Source of the DNA: Okapia johnstoni
Lineage: Eukaryota; Chordata; Mammalia; Artiodactyla; Giraffidae
Length of the DNA: 64,000 bases
Direction: 5' to 3'
Assembly: GCA_024291935.2 (NCBI GenBank)
Contig: CM044321.1
Coordinates: 62,428,985-62,492,984, forward strand
Under the pieces are notes generated by a model. It searched no databases and was not told the DNA's origin. It saw only the letters and a list, made by a program, of their open reading frames with translations. Made by a program: the position numbers and the translations under genes. Shown here piece after piece: positions 22,702 through 33,904 of this stretch (the stretch's first letter is position 1; each line of letters starts with the position of its first letter).

Positions 22702-22915
22702 TATTCTGGCGCAATGGTAAAGAATTTGCTGGCCAATGAGGGAGATGCAAGAGACGTGGATTTCATCCCTGGTTGGGGAAGATCCCCTGAAGGAAGCAAT
22801 GGCAACCCACTCCAGTCTTCTTGCCTGGAAGATTCCATGGACAGAGCAGCCTGGCAGGTTACAGTCCACGGGGCTGCAAAGAGTCGACACGACCAAGTGA
22901 CTGAGCACGCACAGC
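22702..22915 (+). mobile_element. Bov-tA SINE, head damaged
   Basis: The first bases of the tRNA head are lost or mutated; recognisable from 'gcaatggtaaagaatttgc' through 'gaagatcccctgaagg' and 'gcaacccactccag' to 'gtgactgagcacgc'. Confidence 0.9.
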
Positions 22916-22917
22916 TG

Positions 22918-23920
22918 CGCTAGGTGCTGCTCTAAGTGCTTGGGAGGCATTAGTAAAACAACACAGACAAACACTCCAGCCCTCCTGGAGCTGACATATT
23001 AGTAAAGGCAGATAATACACCAGACAAATACGTAAATTATGCGCTAGTACTAAAGATGATTAATGATGTGAAATTAAACAATATAAATTAAATCAAGGAG
23101 TCCCCAACCTCTGAGCCTCAGACCGGTACCTCCTGTCAGATCAGCAGCAGCATTAGATTGGAAGTAAAGTGTCCAAATAAATGTAATATGATTGAAATGA
23201 TCCCCAAACCATACTCCGCCAACAACCGGTCCGTGGAAAGACGGCCTTCCATGAAATTGGTCCCTGGGTCCACAAAGTCTGAGGACCCCTGAATAAGCCA
23301 GGTAAGGGAGGTGGAGAATCAACTGTAGGAAGCTACTTTCAATGAGAACTAGGAATGACAGATTAGATGTGATGACAGGTAATCTGAAAGCAAATTCCCG
23401 AAGGCAGAGTGGCTCCACAAGAATTAGAGGAGGTGCGAAGTAGAGGCACATAGATCTCTAGAGAAAGAGGAACGAGGCCCTGGGGACACCCACAGTATAG
23501 GGTCTAAGGTGGGGTGTTGGGGGGTGTTGGGAACGCGGTGAGGCTGAGGTGGAGTAACAAGTACAGAAGTAGCAGATGCTGTCAAAGCAGTAGTGGGAAG
23601 CCACACAATAAAAAAACCTGGGAGGTGTTGTAAGAGACGTGGTTCCTATTCCCAATTGGATGTGGACACCTCTGCAGGTTTGAGCAGAGATGTGACATGT
23701 TATGACATTGAATTTAAAGGTATTTTTTAAATGTGCAAGAAAGGACACAAGGGCATCAGTTTGGAAGATATTATAGTCATCCAAGTGAGAGGTAACGATG
23801 GCTTGAACCAGGAAGAAAGCAACGGAAGTGAAAAAAGGGAGCAGGTTCCTGGTATATTTTGAAGGTGGAAGAAATATTTATTTGATCATTAAATTGATTT
23901 GATATATACAGCAAATGTGT
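22918..23920 (-). mobile_element. L2 LINE, minus strand, split by a hAT element
   Basis: The left part follows the antisense L2 3' end ('ctaagtgcttgggaggcat', 'aacacagacaaacactcc', 'tcctggagctgacatatt'). The right part, after the hAT element, follows antisense L2 reverse transcriptase ('ttgagcagagatgtgacatg', 'atagtcatccaagtgagagg', 'ggcttgaaccagg', 'gtatattttgaaggtgg'). The gap between is consistent with one element. No open frame is kept. Confidence 0.8.
23094..23291. mobile_element. hAT-type DNA transposon (nonautonomous)
   Basis: Left end 'aaggagtccccaacctctga' and right end 'agtctgaggacccctg' are imperfect terminal inverted repeats of the CAGGGGTCC type. Internal blocks 'tcctgtcagatcagcagcag' and 'ggtccgtggaaagacgg' match a recalled mammalian hAT MITE whose name I cannot fix. 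It carries an internal deletion after 'accggtacc'. Confidence 0.65.
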
Positions 23921-23924
23921 GAGT

Positions 23925-24295
23925 CTAGCAGACACTTATTAAAACTAGTCTAATTGGCCACCATTAGAAAGAGTCTGCAACTGCCTTTAAACAAACAATA
24001 CACCTCACAGGTGCCCACATCAACAATTTAATCTTTAAATTCAAAGGACTGCAGAATACACGTGACTTCTAGAAAATCCTTCGACCGCTCCATGTCTGTT
24101 GCGATTTTTTTCTCTGCTGTCTCCTCTGGACGTCGCTCTATCCCTTATCAAATGTCCTTTCTTACATAGCCTTCTCTTCTGCCATCTTGAAACATCCAAA
24201 ATTAAAAGCACTTTTTTTCTCTCCTAGTCCACCATTCACCCCAAAATCTGCAAAATATATGTGATATTTGCCTTTCAAAAGTAAAATCAATTAAA
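23925..24295. other. No recognised feature
   Basis: Unplaced sequence between two L2-like blocks; possibly too-diverged L2. Confidence 0.4.
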
Positions 24296-24299
24296 ACAT

Positions 24300-25260
24300 A
24301 CAAAAACCCTCAATACTGTTTTCTCATCTGTTTAGTAGCCACCTAATCTGTCTGTAGTGATTAAACTTCTTGAAACAGTGCTCTATGGTGGATCTTTTTT
24401 GTTCTTCACATATTACTTATTCCTCAAATCATTATAATGTTGCCACCACAGAGGCAGGTCTATTTGAATTTCCTTAACAAAGTTAATGAAAATCTACTTT
24501 TGCTATCTCAAATAACTCCTTTTATGTTATTATCTATTGCATTTTTTGTCCTTAATTGAACTTGCCAAATTGCAGTTCAAACTAACGTTTGTGAATTTTT
24601 CTGAGACCGATTTAATACTCTCCTTTATCCTCTTTCACTCACATTCTTTCCTACTAAGTCAGGAAGTACTAAGGTCAGTTTTCTTCTCCCAGTGGGAATC
24701 TTTTCCGCTTTCTTTATGCTCTTTTTTCTTTCCTCTTCTCCTCTGTGCTTTATTATGAACACAGACTCCTCTAAGAAAAACCTCAGCCATCCCACTGGCT
24801 TCAGCTTTGACTTACACGCTGACTAAAACCAAACCCAAGGTTGCTGTTAATTAAGACATTTTTCTTTCTGGATCCAATTTCTGATTGTACCAGAGGCAAT
24901 TCGAATAAAAGTTGTCCAGAATAAAAGTCCATTCTCTCCCTTTTGACACTCATATTAATCAAAGCCGTGTCAATGTTTGTGTTTTCTATCTCGATAAATG
25001 ACTCCACTCATGTACAAAAGCTGGTAACTTCCATCTTATTATTTATTCTAATTTCTTCATATCTGTAGTAGTGTTAAAAATTATTTATGTCTAGTAAATT
25101 ACTTTCTTACCATATATTTTCAGTGTCACTGCGCTATTTTTATTGTTCAATATTCTATTGCTTCTATTACTCAGGAACTCTTAACCTGTATACTTCTATC
25201 AACCATCCTTTTCTGAAAGCTTTTTCTTATCTTCATTGGAGTTAGCTCCCTAAAGGATAA
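24300..25260 (+). mobile_element. Probable L2 LINE, plus strand, very diverged
   Basis: Pyrimidine-rich sequence follows the L2 reverse transcriptase sense order loosely: 'aacaaagttaatgaaaatctacttttgcta' region near 24476-24505, 'cctcagccatcccactggctt' near 24781-24801 and 'tcgataaatgactccactcat' near 24991. Support comes from order, not from identity. Confidence 0.45.
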
Positions 25261-25309
25261 CACAGACTTACAGTTCAGCATAGCAGATTGAATGATGTTT
25301 CTATTTTCT

Positions 25310-26700
25310 CTCACTCGTAAAAAATCTCTAAAATCACAGAGAAAAGACATAAAACATAACAGCCCACAAAATGAAAAGAATTAGAGAAGACAGGACAATG
25401 TGTTATTTGTTTAAGAATACTTAGGGAGATATTGATAAAATTTTGATGAGACACATTCATTTCTGTCCCAGATGAAATAACAGGGACTACATTTACCCTC
25501 CAACCTGAAACAAACACAAAACAGACACATATATGAAACAGTGATGTGTAAGACACTGGACATCATAAAAGGATGGGGCAGAGATCCCCAGGAAAGAGGA
25601 AACACACCACACAAGCCCACAACTGCGCCAGCTTAGTGGTTAGAGAGAGTACCCAGGCTACATACAGGTCAGGAGGGGGAACCCAGTGAGAACCTGATGA
25701 ATTTGCTGCATTGAGATGGAGGTGAGAGGCCAGGGAGTGAGGGAAAGTAGACTTCACAAGACAGAGTGCTTGAGAACAAGAAGCTGCCAGAATCTTCATA
25801 TTCACAGTGGTTCCCACTCAAGTGTCCAGCCAAGTACTGCTTAATGCATGCATGTGGAGAATATACTTGGGCCACGGAAAGAACCTCTTCAAAAGACTAG
25901 AGGGCCACATGGGACAGAGAAGGATGCCAGGTCCTACCAGACAGACTGAAGAGTCTACTCATTTGTGGGTTATTGCCTAGTGTACACAGAGGAGTTTGTC
26001 TCACCTCAGTAGTGGAGCAAACACTACTTCAGGCTTCCCAGGTGGCTTAGTGGTAAAGAATCCATCTCCCAATGCAGCAGGCTCAAGTTCTATCCCTGGG
26101 TCGGGAAGATCCCCCTGGAGGAGGAAATGGCAACCCACTCCAGTATTCTTGCCTGGGAAATACCACGGACAGAGGAACTTGGTGGGCTACAGTCCACGGG
26201 GTCACAAAAGAGTTGGACATGACTTAGCGACTAAATAGCAAAACAGCAAACACTACCTCAACTGATTACTTGCATTCCAGACCCAAACTCAAGAACATTT
26301 ACAGAAATCCCCAAACCATCCATCACCCGACAAGGTAAAACTTACTATAGCTGACATACTATAAAATAATTTTAAATAAATTATAAGGCATGCAATGAAG
26401 CAGAAAATGATGATCTAGAATTAACACAGATGTTGGAGACAGCCAACAAGGATATAAAAATAATTGTTGACTGTACTCTATGTATTCAACACAGTAAAGA
26501 GGAGAAGGAGGGGAGAAGTTGAGGGATGCAATAGACAGTGTCATGAGGAATCTTCTCATGGTGATGGACATGTTCATTATTTTGATTGTGGGGGATGATT
26601 TCGCAGATGAATATATTGTCAAAACATTAAATTTTACACTTTAAGTATGTGCAGTTTTTTACGTCAATTATGTCTCAATTAAAATATTAAAGAATAATTT
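25310..26700 (+). mobile_element. Old L1, 5' UTR joined to 3' end
   Basis: 25310-26345 resembles L1M 5' UTR (for example 'ctactcatttgtgggttatt' and 'cagtagtggagcaaacact'). 26380-26500 resembles the ORF1 start ('ggagacagccaacaaggat'). 26550-26700 is the L1 3' UTR end ('acactttaagtatgtgcag', 'gtcaattatgtctcaatt'). ORF2 is missing, so this is an internally deleted or 5'-fragmented copy. A Bov-tA splits it at 26032-26245. Confidence 0.65.
26032..26245 (+). mobile_element. Bov-tA SINE
   Basis: Complete copy 'ggcttcccaggtggcttagt' to an 'aaatagcaaaaca' tail. TSD GCAAACACTACTTCA at 26017-26031 versus GCAAACACTACCTCA at 26246-26260. Confidence 0.96.
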
Positions 26701-26897
26701 TTACCAAACCAAAAACAATCGGATGACTTTATAGGCAATGGGGCAAGACAGAACTTGTGATAAGGAATGGAGTCTAGGTCAAACAGTGGTCAGGCCAGGC
26801 TTAGAGGCCCCATCTTGGAGCTCCTCCCTGCTGTCCACAGACATTTGGAACCTAAAGCCCTAGACCTCAGAGTCTAATTGTATATTAAAAAATTGCT

Positions 26898-27083
26898 GGG
26901 GTTTCCCTGGCAGTCCAGTGATTAAGACATCCCCTTCCCATGCAGGGAATGTGGCTCAGTCCCTGGCCAGGAAATAGGATCCCACATGCCTCACAGCCAT
27001 AAAACCAAAACATAAAACAGAATCAATATTTTAACAAATTCAATAAAGACTTTAAAAATGGTCCACTTAAAAAAAATCTTTAG
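26898..27083 (+). mobile_element. CHR-2-type SINE
   Basis: 'gggtttccctggcagtccag' at 26899 through 'aataaagactttaaaaatgg' and a poly(A)-like tail. TSD AAAAAATTGCT at 26887-26897 versus AAAAAATTTGCT at 27084-27095. Confidence 0.93.
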
Positions 27084-27095
27084 AAAAAATTTGCT

Positions 27096-27700
27096 CTTCA
27101 TCATTATTCTCTCCTAAGGAAGTCAGATGTAATTTTTCTATCACAACAGTCAGGAAATGGTGATAATTTCCAAGAGGGAGTCTGGTGTCACTTGAAGGTC
27201 TTCTTTTACATCAGATATCATGGGGAATTCAAGGTCAGCCTTTCCAAATTGTAGACACAGGGATCCCTGCTAAGGATGACTCTGACTTTTCCTGGGGATT
27301 CATGTGCCATGAGGAATGTTCAGGCAGAGTTAACCACCTTTATTAGCCCTTTAAAGTGGAAGCTGAGCTCCCGTGCAGAGTCTAGAATGAACACCCAACA
27401 GATGGCCACTCATATGACTTACCCTCCTTTAGGGGTTCCCTCTGCCACTTCTCATGAGATGACCTTACCTCAAGAATGAGTTTCCACTGTATTTGAACAA
27501 GCAGAAAAGCTATCTTTTTCACTCTCTTATGCTTTCCCAAATACAATTGCCATATTTCTCAGTTTGTGATTGTAGAAAAAGAAGATGGAGATAGTTCCAA
27601 AAGGAATAAGAGAGAAACACACAGCCTGTTACATTCAGATATAGAAGAGGGTCTGTGAATTGAAATTCACAAACTAAATATAAGAGTGTTTTAAAGTAAC
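27096..27700. other. Unassigned sequence with a short open frame
   Basis: About 600 bp less AT-rich than its surroundings and unlike the repeats I recognise. A 67-codon frame (27276-27479) has no recognisable domain or signal. It could be an unnamed LTR or unique DNA. Confidence 0.45.
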
Positions 27701-27702
27701 TT

Positions 27703-27927
27703 TGGGAAGCTTGGGTAACTTGGCTCGGTGGGTAAAGAATTCGCCTTCAATGGAGATATAGGAGACGTGGCTTTGATCCTTGGGTGAGAAAGATTCCCCC
27801 GGAGAAGGGCATGGCAGCTCACCCCAGTGTTCTTGCCTGGGAAATCCCATGGACAGAGGAGCTGGAGGGTACAGTCCATGGGGCTGCAAAGAGTCGGACA
27901 TGACTGAGGGACTGAACAGCAACAACA
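27703..27927 (+). mobile_element. Bov-tA SINE, diverged head
   Basis: 'aacttggctcggtgggtaaa' head, box B-like 'ggctttgatccttggg', body to 'gactgagggactgaacagc' and a CAACAACAG tail. Confidence 0.9.
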
Positions 27928-27929
27928 GT

Positions 27930-28640
27930 GAGACCATTGGATTCACTTACCAAGGCTTTCTCACATCAGTGTTAAAATTCGTCAAAACCCGTTATAGGAA
28001 AAGTAGGAATCTGCCAGCTATTGGTGGCAACATTTACTATTATTCTGCATAGCCCATCATCACCTTTGCATTTTTAATTCAGAATTATTTGGCATGAACT
28101 TGCTCGAGTGGGATCATTCACAGGATCTCTAAAGGCCACCATTTTCATTGTTGTGAGTTTGAAGGACCTCAGGTGAACAGAAGACAGAAACGAACACAGA
28201 TACCAACCTTTCCTTACCTGTAGGGGACTAGTTTATTATTCAATAAGATTCAGACCAAACCTAGATACTTATCGCTAGTAGCTAAAATGAAAGGCTGAGG
28301 TGGAAACAGCTTTGTTTTTCTCTAAAACAGGGGTAACTATTCTAGCAGCTACTATTATAATGGATAGTAAATGATTAATTATATCAGTCCCATACTCTGA
28401 ACTTGAGATTCCCTGAAGAGGAAGTTTTGAGCATATTTTTGCCTCCATTTCTTTTTCCTATGAACTGATGATAGTCTTTTTTTCCTGAGTAAATAAATTT
28501 AATAGAAGGATTCTGTTGACTTTGAAATAAAAAAATATGCAGCCACAGTAAACGCAAAGAATTATTTCAAAAAAAAATGAGAAGGGTGAGTAGAGGGAAA
28601 AGATGCTGAAGAGTTTAATTTTTAGCAATTTTTAAAAATA
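27930..28640. other. No recognised feature
   Basis: About 700 bp of unplaced sequence with no supported exon. Confidence 0.5.
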
Positions 28641-28644
28641 AATT

Positions 28645-28800
28645 AAAAGGTTACAGTCCATTTACAGATATTACAAAATATTGGCTGTATTCTTCCTTTT
28701 GTACAATACATCTTTGTAGCCTGTCTTATTCCCAGTATTTTCTACCTCCCTCTCTCCTATCCCTTTATTGCTCCTCCCCGCCAAAATAGGCTATTTTTGT
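28645..28800 (-). mobile_element. L1 3' UTR fragment, minus strand
   Basis: 'cagatattacaaaatattgg' and 'ttgtacaatacatctttgta' are the antisense of the L1 3' UTR segment that appears in sense just to the right, followed by a pyrimidine-rich block typical of this L1 end read backwards. Confidence 0.65.
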
Positions 28801-28839
28801 TCTTCAAAAAGTCTACGGGAAAGAGGTAAAATAGATGAG

Positions 28840-29030
28840 GAGTTTGTATTAAGAAGTACAAACTACTAAGTAAAAAATAAGTTACAAGAATGTAATGTAC
28901 AGCACAAGGAATGGTTAATGTTTTATAATAACTTTGCATGGAGTATAATCTATAAAAATATTGAATTACTATGTTTACACCTGAAACTAATATAATATTA
29001 TAAGTCAACTATACTTCAAAGAAAAAAAAT
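28840..29030 (+). mobile_element. L1 3' end, plus strand
   Basis: 'agaagtacaaactactaagt', 'aatgtacagcacaagg' and 'acacctgaaactaatataat' followed by 'aagtcaactatacttc' and an A-rich tail are the 3' end of a cetartiodactyl L1. Confidence 0.75.
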
Positions 29031-30992
29031 CTATTCATTGATTTCACTTTGCTTTTATTCTTTCTCTTCATTTAAAAAATAGCAAATCTTTTCAATAGTG
29101 GAGCAGTCTAAAGGAAAAGCTGGAATAGCTGGAATCTGTGGGTAGAACAGACTGTGTGAGCGTAAGTTCTCGGACTTCTGGGCATTTTTGTATTTCTCCA
29201 GGGAGTAGATCTGGGGATAAGTGCCACCTTATCCCTGCCTGGTGGTTGAAGCAGATTCCCCTGAGATTTTTTTTTTTATGGTCTGAAAATAAATAGCAGA
29301 GATGTCAAGAGAGTAATATGAACAATATAAGAGATTTACAAGGGCCAAGGAAATTGGAGAATTAGGGTAAGAAGCCTGTTATGGATTTGGTCAAAGGCAA
29401 GAAGACAATCAAGTTTGAGTAAAACAGCTTTCACAGTTTTCCTGATTTAGCTGAAAGGAGAGACCACCTTCTAAATGATGAGAAATAGTTTCTACAAGGT
29501 TATTTGGTAATATTGTATTCTATGGCTGCCGCTCAGTCATTAAAATACGAAGTCAGTAAATACATGAGACTATGGACCCACTATAATAGTTAGTAAATTC
29601 ATCAACTAGAATCGTATTCCTATGTCTGTTATAAAGGAAAATTCTGTATGTCATGTGCTGAATTTTTGTCTTGCTTACAGTGATTAGTGTCTACAGTTAA
29701 GTTAAAAAAGCACTTGGACATCTGGAGATATATTTTAATTAATCATAATTTGCATTTCTCAGTCTGACTTTCATGACTGAGATAAAATATTATTCAAGAT
29801 TTCCAATGAACTAAGTTCTTATTTTAGATATTATAATAGCTTATTAGGCATGCTTCCAGTATGTGAGGTAGGAATTCTCTGTGTTTGATAACTGGGAGGT
29901 TATTAGTCTTAAGTTAGACACTATTTATCTTTGTGTTAAGTCATAGCTTATTATTGTGTTCTTGCCTCTAAAATATTACTATCTGTATTTTACCCACAAT
30001 GTCTTATTTAGATCCCATTAATGTGAATAACATGAATTTTGGAAGGCAGAGAGAGAAACCGTTAGGGTCGTGTACCTGGACTGCAGTGAGGTGAGGATTT
30101 GCCAATAGCTTCCAGGAATTACCCTTTGACCTGCAGCTGAGATGACTGACTTCTCTCTCCTGCTAGTCCCTTCTGTCGTGCATTCTTAAAATCAGAAACT
30201 TTTCCTGGTAATTTCTCCTTTATTCCTTTCAATAGTAACACTGGCCTCTAATTTCCTGCTTATATTGTCTAGGGTAGTTTATTTTTCTGATCAAACCCAT
30301 ATTGCTACAGTCCCTCTGAAACTGGCTGTGGCCATTCAATTCATTCTTTCCCTATTTACATCATCAGTTAAATAACATGGTGCTTGATCTGATATTTCTT
30401 TGCAAATGGCATAAAGAAATAACTATTTCTTCCGGGAAACTATTCCGTGTTCTTGCTGGTTTGAATTACTCTTAGCATATAAAATAGAATTTTTTCCTCT
30501 CCTCAATGCCTAATACTGTTTCTTTTTCTTCTCAATCTCAGCAAAATCTCCTGCAAGATAATAAACTGCTTTAGTAAAGACACTTTTGAAAAATATCTCG
30601 TGAGTTTAGCATATTAAATGATCAAAGGTAAATCCTTTTTTTTCTGGATTTAAATTAAAAATGAAAATGCTCTGTTTTAAAACAGGTTGTGATGGCATTT
30701 GAATCATCTTTATGTAAAACAGAACAGGTTTTTTAATAAAGCAGAAGGACATGGGGTTTTGCTTTGCTTAATGAACTGTTACTCTTCCTAATTAGAAGAT
30801 TATGTGCTCATGTAGAGGTCAGAATAATTAAGTTTATATCTACTTATCAAACCATGACAGTAGGAATCAATAGCAATAGTTGATTGCACACATTCAAAGA
30901 ACTGAAAATGATAATTGGAAAAAAGTTCACCCTTTTAGTGCAGAAAATGTTCTAAAATGTACAATGAACTTTTTTTAAAAAATAAGTAAGCA
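29031..30992. other. Quiet, repeat-poor 2-kb stretch
   Basis: Apart from homopolymer runs (T-run at about 29269-29277) I see no recognisable repeat, RNA gene or supported exon. Confidence 0.5.
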
Positions 30993-31075
30993 TATAGGGC
31001 TGGGCAAAAAGTTTGTTTGAGTTTTTCTGTTATAGCCTATGGAAAACCCGAATGAACTTTTTAGCCAGCCCTATA
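30993..31075. mobile_element. Mariner-type palindromic MITE; candidate microRNA hairpin
   Basis: TATAGGGCTGG at 30993-31003 is exactly inverted as CCAGCCCTATA at 31065-31075, and the arms keep pairing inward almost to the centre (about 31034). Size and TA ends fit a mariner/Tc1 MITE. The left arm reads AAAAAGTTTGTTTGAGTTTT from 31006, and the right arm AAAACCCGAATGAACTTTTT from 31043. From memory these resemble the bovine miR-2284 (5' arm) and miR-2285 (3' arm) families. Whether this locus is transcribed and diced cannot be seen here. Confidence 0.85.
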
Positions 31076-31223
31076 TTACTTAGAAAAATTTTAACTATTG
31101 AATTCTATTGGATCCGGTTATACTTGATACTATCTCCCTTCTTATATGCTTACCATCTTCTACTGCTCTTCATATATACTTCTTTAGTGCCTGAAAATTT
31201 AAAAACATCTTGCAAATTCACAT

Positions 31224-31440
31224 GAAGTGAGTGAGTGAGTGAATGAAGTTGCTCAGTCATGTCCGACTCTTTGCGACCCCATGGACTGTAGCCTACCGGC
31301 TCCTCCGTCCTGGGATTTTCCAGGCAAGAATACTGGAGTGGGTTGCCATTCCCTCCTCCAGGAGATCTTCCTGACCCAGGGATTGAACCCGGGTCTCCTG
31401 CATTGTAGGCAGACATTTTACCGTCTGAGCCACCAGGGAA
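31224..31440 (-). mobile_element. Bov-tA SINE
   Basis: Complete minus-strand copy with a GTGA-repeat tail at 31227-31246. Perfect 12-bp TSD GCAAATTCACAT at 31212-31223 and 31441-31452. Confidence 0.96.
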
Positions 31441-31659
31441 GCAAATTCACATACATGACAAACATAATGGAAGAAAATATAAATCTTAAATAGATTAGCT
31501 TTTATCTCCAATAGATTTTTTTTTGGCAAATGTAACAGCCAGTACATACTTATAATTATCTTTTTCACAGATTTTGTTTAATATAATTATAGAATTTTTA
31601 AAAAGTGACTATTTTGGTAGTTTCATTTACCTTCTTGACTAATGGAAATAGAACATGAG

Positions 31660-31890
31660 TTGTTTTCAAAATTGTTTTATTTTGGAACAATTAATACATA
31701 CAGACAAGTGGATGCATTTGTAAGCACTGTTTAATTGATGGCTACATGTACCTGCTAACCAGGTTATGAAGTAGACAGTAACCAGTACCTTTAAAGCACT
31801 TGTCCCTATCTCTCTCTTACTCTCAGAGGCAACTAGCAATCTAACATTAATTCCTTTGCTTTTCTTTATAGTCTATGTACAATGTAGTTA
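31660..31890 (-). mobile_element. L1 3' UTR fragment, diverged
   Basis: 'taatacatacagacaagtgg', then 'gctaaccaggttatgaagtag' and 'ctctcagaggcaactagc' loosely follow an L1 3' UTR block (the one with cacccaggtaaccag-type wording) in antisense orientation. Confidence 0.45.
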
Positions 31891-31894
31891 TACC

Positions 31895-32423
31895 TGAAAA
31901 CACATTGTTTTATTGTGAAAAGCTGAGTAGCAATCCCAAATTTAGCTGTGTAAGGAAAGGACAAATTAGAGCACCTAAGAAGAAACTAAGCCAAATAGGG
32001 TGTTGGGATCACAGTCTGACTTGAGCTTCCCTGAGCCTTTATAAAGGGCCCTTCTGGAAAAGTTAATGGTCAACATCATAGAGGAGTCTTGTGCAACGTT
32101 TGCCTCATCTCAGTGGAATCATTTATCAGGGCTACAGTGCCAGCAAAATGCTGCACCTTCAGCCCTAATAAGTTCTGGCAGGGCAGGCTACGAACTACTC
32201 TCTGTTTTGCTTCTAAATTTACCATGCTGCACACCAAATCTTAGGAGGAGGTTGAAATAGAACAGTTCTCTTGGATTAAAGGAATATTTTCAGCTGATCC
32301 AGGCTTTGTGGCATGGAAGGACATGAACTTTATTGCCACATTGTCAAGACAAATGTCCCCAGCTTAAAGATGGGACAAGGACCAGGAGCATTGGGCTATG
32401 AAAGCTCACAGTATGACTTTCTC
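31895..32423. other. No recognised feature
   Basis: About 530 bp of unplaced sequence. The frame at 32066-32260 shows no domain. Confidence 0.5.
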
Positions 32424-32437
32424 AAAACATAATTCAG

Positions 32438-32641
32438 GCTTCCCAGGTGGCTCAATGGGAAAGAATCCTCCTACAATGCAGGAATTTGGGATTGACCCCT
32501 TGGTTGGGAAGATTCCCTAGAGAAGGAAATGGCAACCCACTCCAATATTCTGCCTGGGAAATCCCATGGACAGAGGAGCCTGGCAGGCTAAAGTCACGGG
32601 GCCGCAAAAGAGTCAGACACAATTTAGTGAGTAAACAGCAA
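32438..32641 (+). mobile_element. Bov-tA SINE
   Basis: 'ggcttcccaggtggctcaat' to an 'aaacagcaac' tail. AAAACATAATTCAG before and AAAATATAATTTTCAG after form an imperfect TSD. Confidence 0.93.
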
Positions 32642-32764
32642 CAAAATATAATTTTCAGCCTAAATTGAATATCCTCCTTGGTGTTTTTTCCACTCCTTTT
32701 AGCTGTTCTGTCTTTCAGGAAATTGTCTTATTCAGACATTGGATATCTAGATGTTAATTAGTTA

Positions 32765-33113
32765 GTTAGCTAGTGTTAGTTGCTCAGTTGTGTCTGACTC
32801 TTTGTGACCCCATGGACTGTACCCTGCCAGGCTCCTCTGTCCATGGAGTTCTCCAGGCAAGAATACTTGAGTGGGTTTCTGTACGCTTCTCCAGGAGATC
32901 TTCCCAACTGCTAAGTCACCTCAGTCGTGTCCGACTCTGTGCAACCCCATGGACTGCAGCCTACCAGGCTCCTCCATCCATGGGATTTTCCAGGCAAGAG
33001 TACTGGAGTGGGGTGCCATTGCCTTCTCCGGATCTTCCCAAACCAGGGATCAAACCCAGGCCTCCTGCATTGCAGGCAGATTCTTTATTGTCTGAGTCAC
33101 GAGGGAAATCCCT
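32765..33113 (-). mobile_element. Composite Bov SINE with two Bov-A units
   Basis: On the minus strand: tRNA head (33113 to about 33045), one Bov-A unit (to 32908), then a second Bov-A unit (32907-32773). The two units share 'ccatggactg', 'caggctcctc' and 'tccaggcaag' blocks in the same order. It may be a tRNA-A-A trimer or one SINE inserted in another. Confidence 0.85.
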
Positions 33114-33900
33114 ATATTTTCTTAAACTTTCTCTGCAATTATTTTAAATCCTTTTATAATAATCCTTTTGTTCTACTTTCTGAAAACAATTTATTTTACT
33201 GACAAGTACTCTAAAATTTTATCTATTAACACCTCTTTCCATTTTTTTGTATTTGTGTGTTTTGGATTTTCATCTGAGTTGGTCAAATGAGTCTGCAAAA
33301 AATATTTTCTTTTTTTAAAATGAAATTCTCATTTTAGTTTCATTGATGTGATATTTCCTCTCACTTTTCTGTGGATATTATTGCCTGGGAGGATAAAGGT
33401 CTGTTGACTTTCTGGGAGCTCACTGGAGGCAGAGGACCAGAAGCCACAGAATTCATTGAAGAGTCATTGTCTTTACCATAGCTAGTGCCCCAGCCCAGGA
33501 ATGGGTGTCTGGTCTGCATGATTGTGTATGATGAGGGTCTCTAGGGAGCTAACTCCTGTCAATCATTTTAAAAATATTTACTAATACATTTGTTTTAGAC
33601 CCAACTGTACCTCCAGTGTTGGACAACTCTGAGACTGTTATTTCCTAAGACTTTGGGAATTCGCTGAGCAATTTAATTTGGTTTTCCCTTTTCCTAATTT
33701 CTAGCTTAAGATTTAGCTTTCTTGGGTCTATTAAATAAAGTACATTAATACATCAGCCTGCACTCAGAATTTTGTTACTGTTGTCTGCTCTTCTATTATC
33801 CTCATTCTTTTAAGTTTTATCTTTAAAAATATTTTCTTTATTTCAATTTTACTGTGAAGGTTACATTAGATGCTTGTATCTAAAAGCCTAATCTGGAAAC
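33114..33900. other. No recognised feature
   Basis: About 790 bp of unplaced AT-rich sequence. No gene. Confidence 0.5.
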
Positions 33901-33904
33901 ACCA

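Noticed and set aside
27276..27479. Possible small host gene or exon
   Set aside because: No recognisable domain or supporting splice or promoter context; left as unassigned sequence.
30993..31075. Rho-independent-type terminator
   Set aside because: The hairpin is in mammalian DNA and its TA-ended inverted repeats fit a mariner MITE.
32773..33147. 124-codon open frame
   Set aside because: Read-through of two antisense Bov-A units; the recurring CDPMDC-like peptides occur in every antisense Bov SINE of the window.
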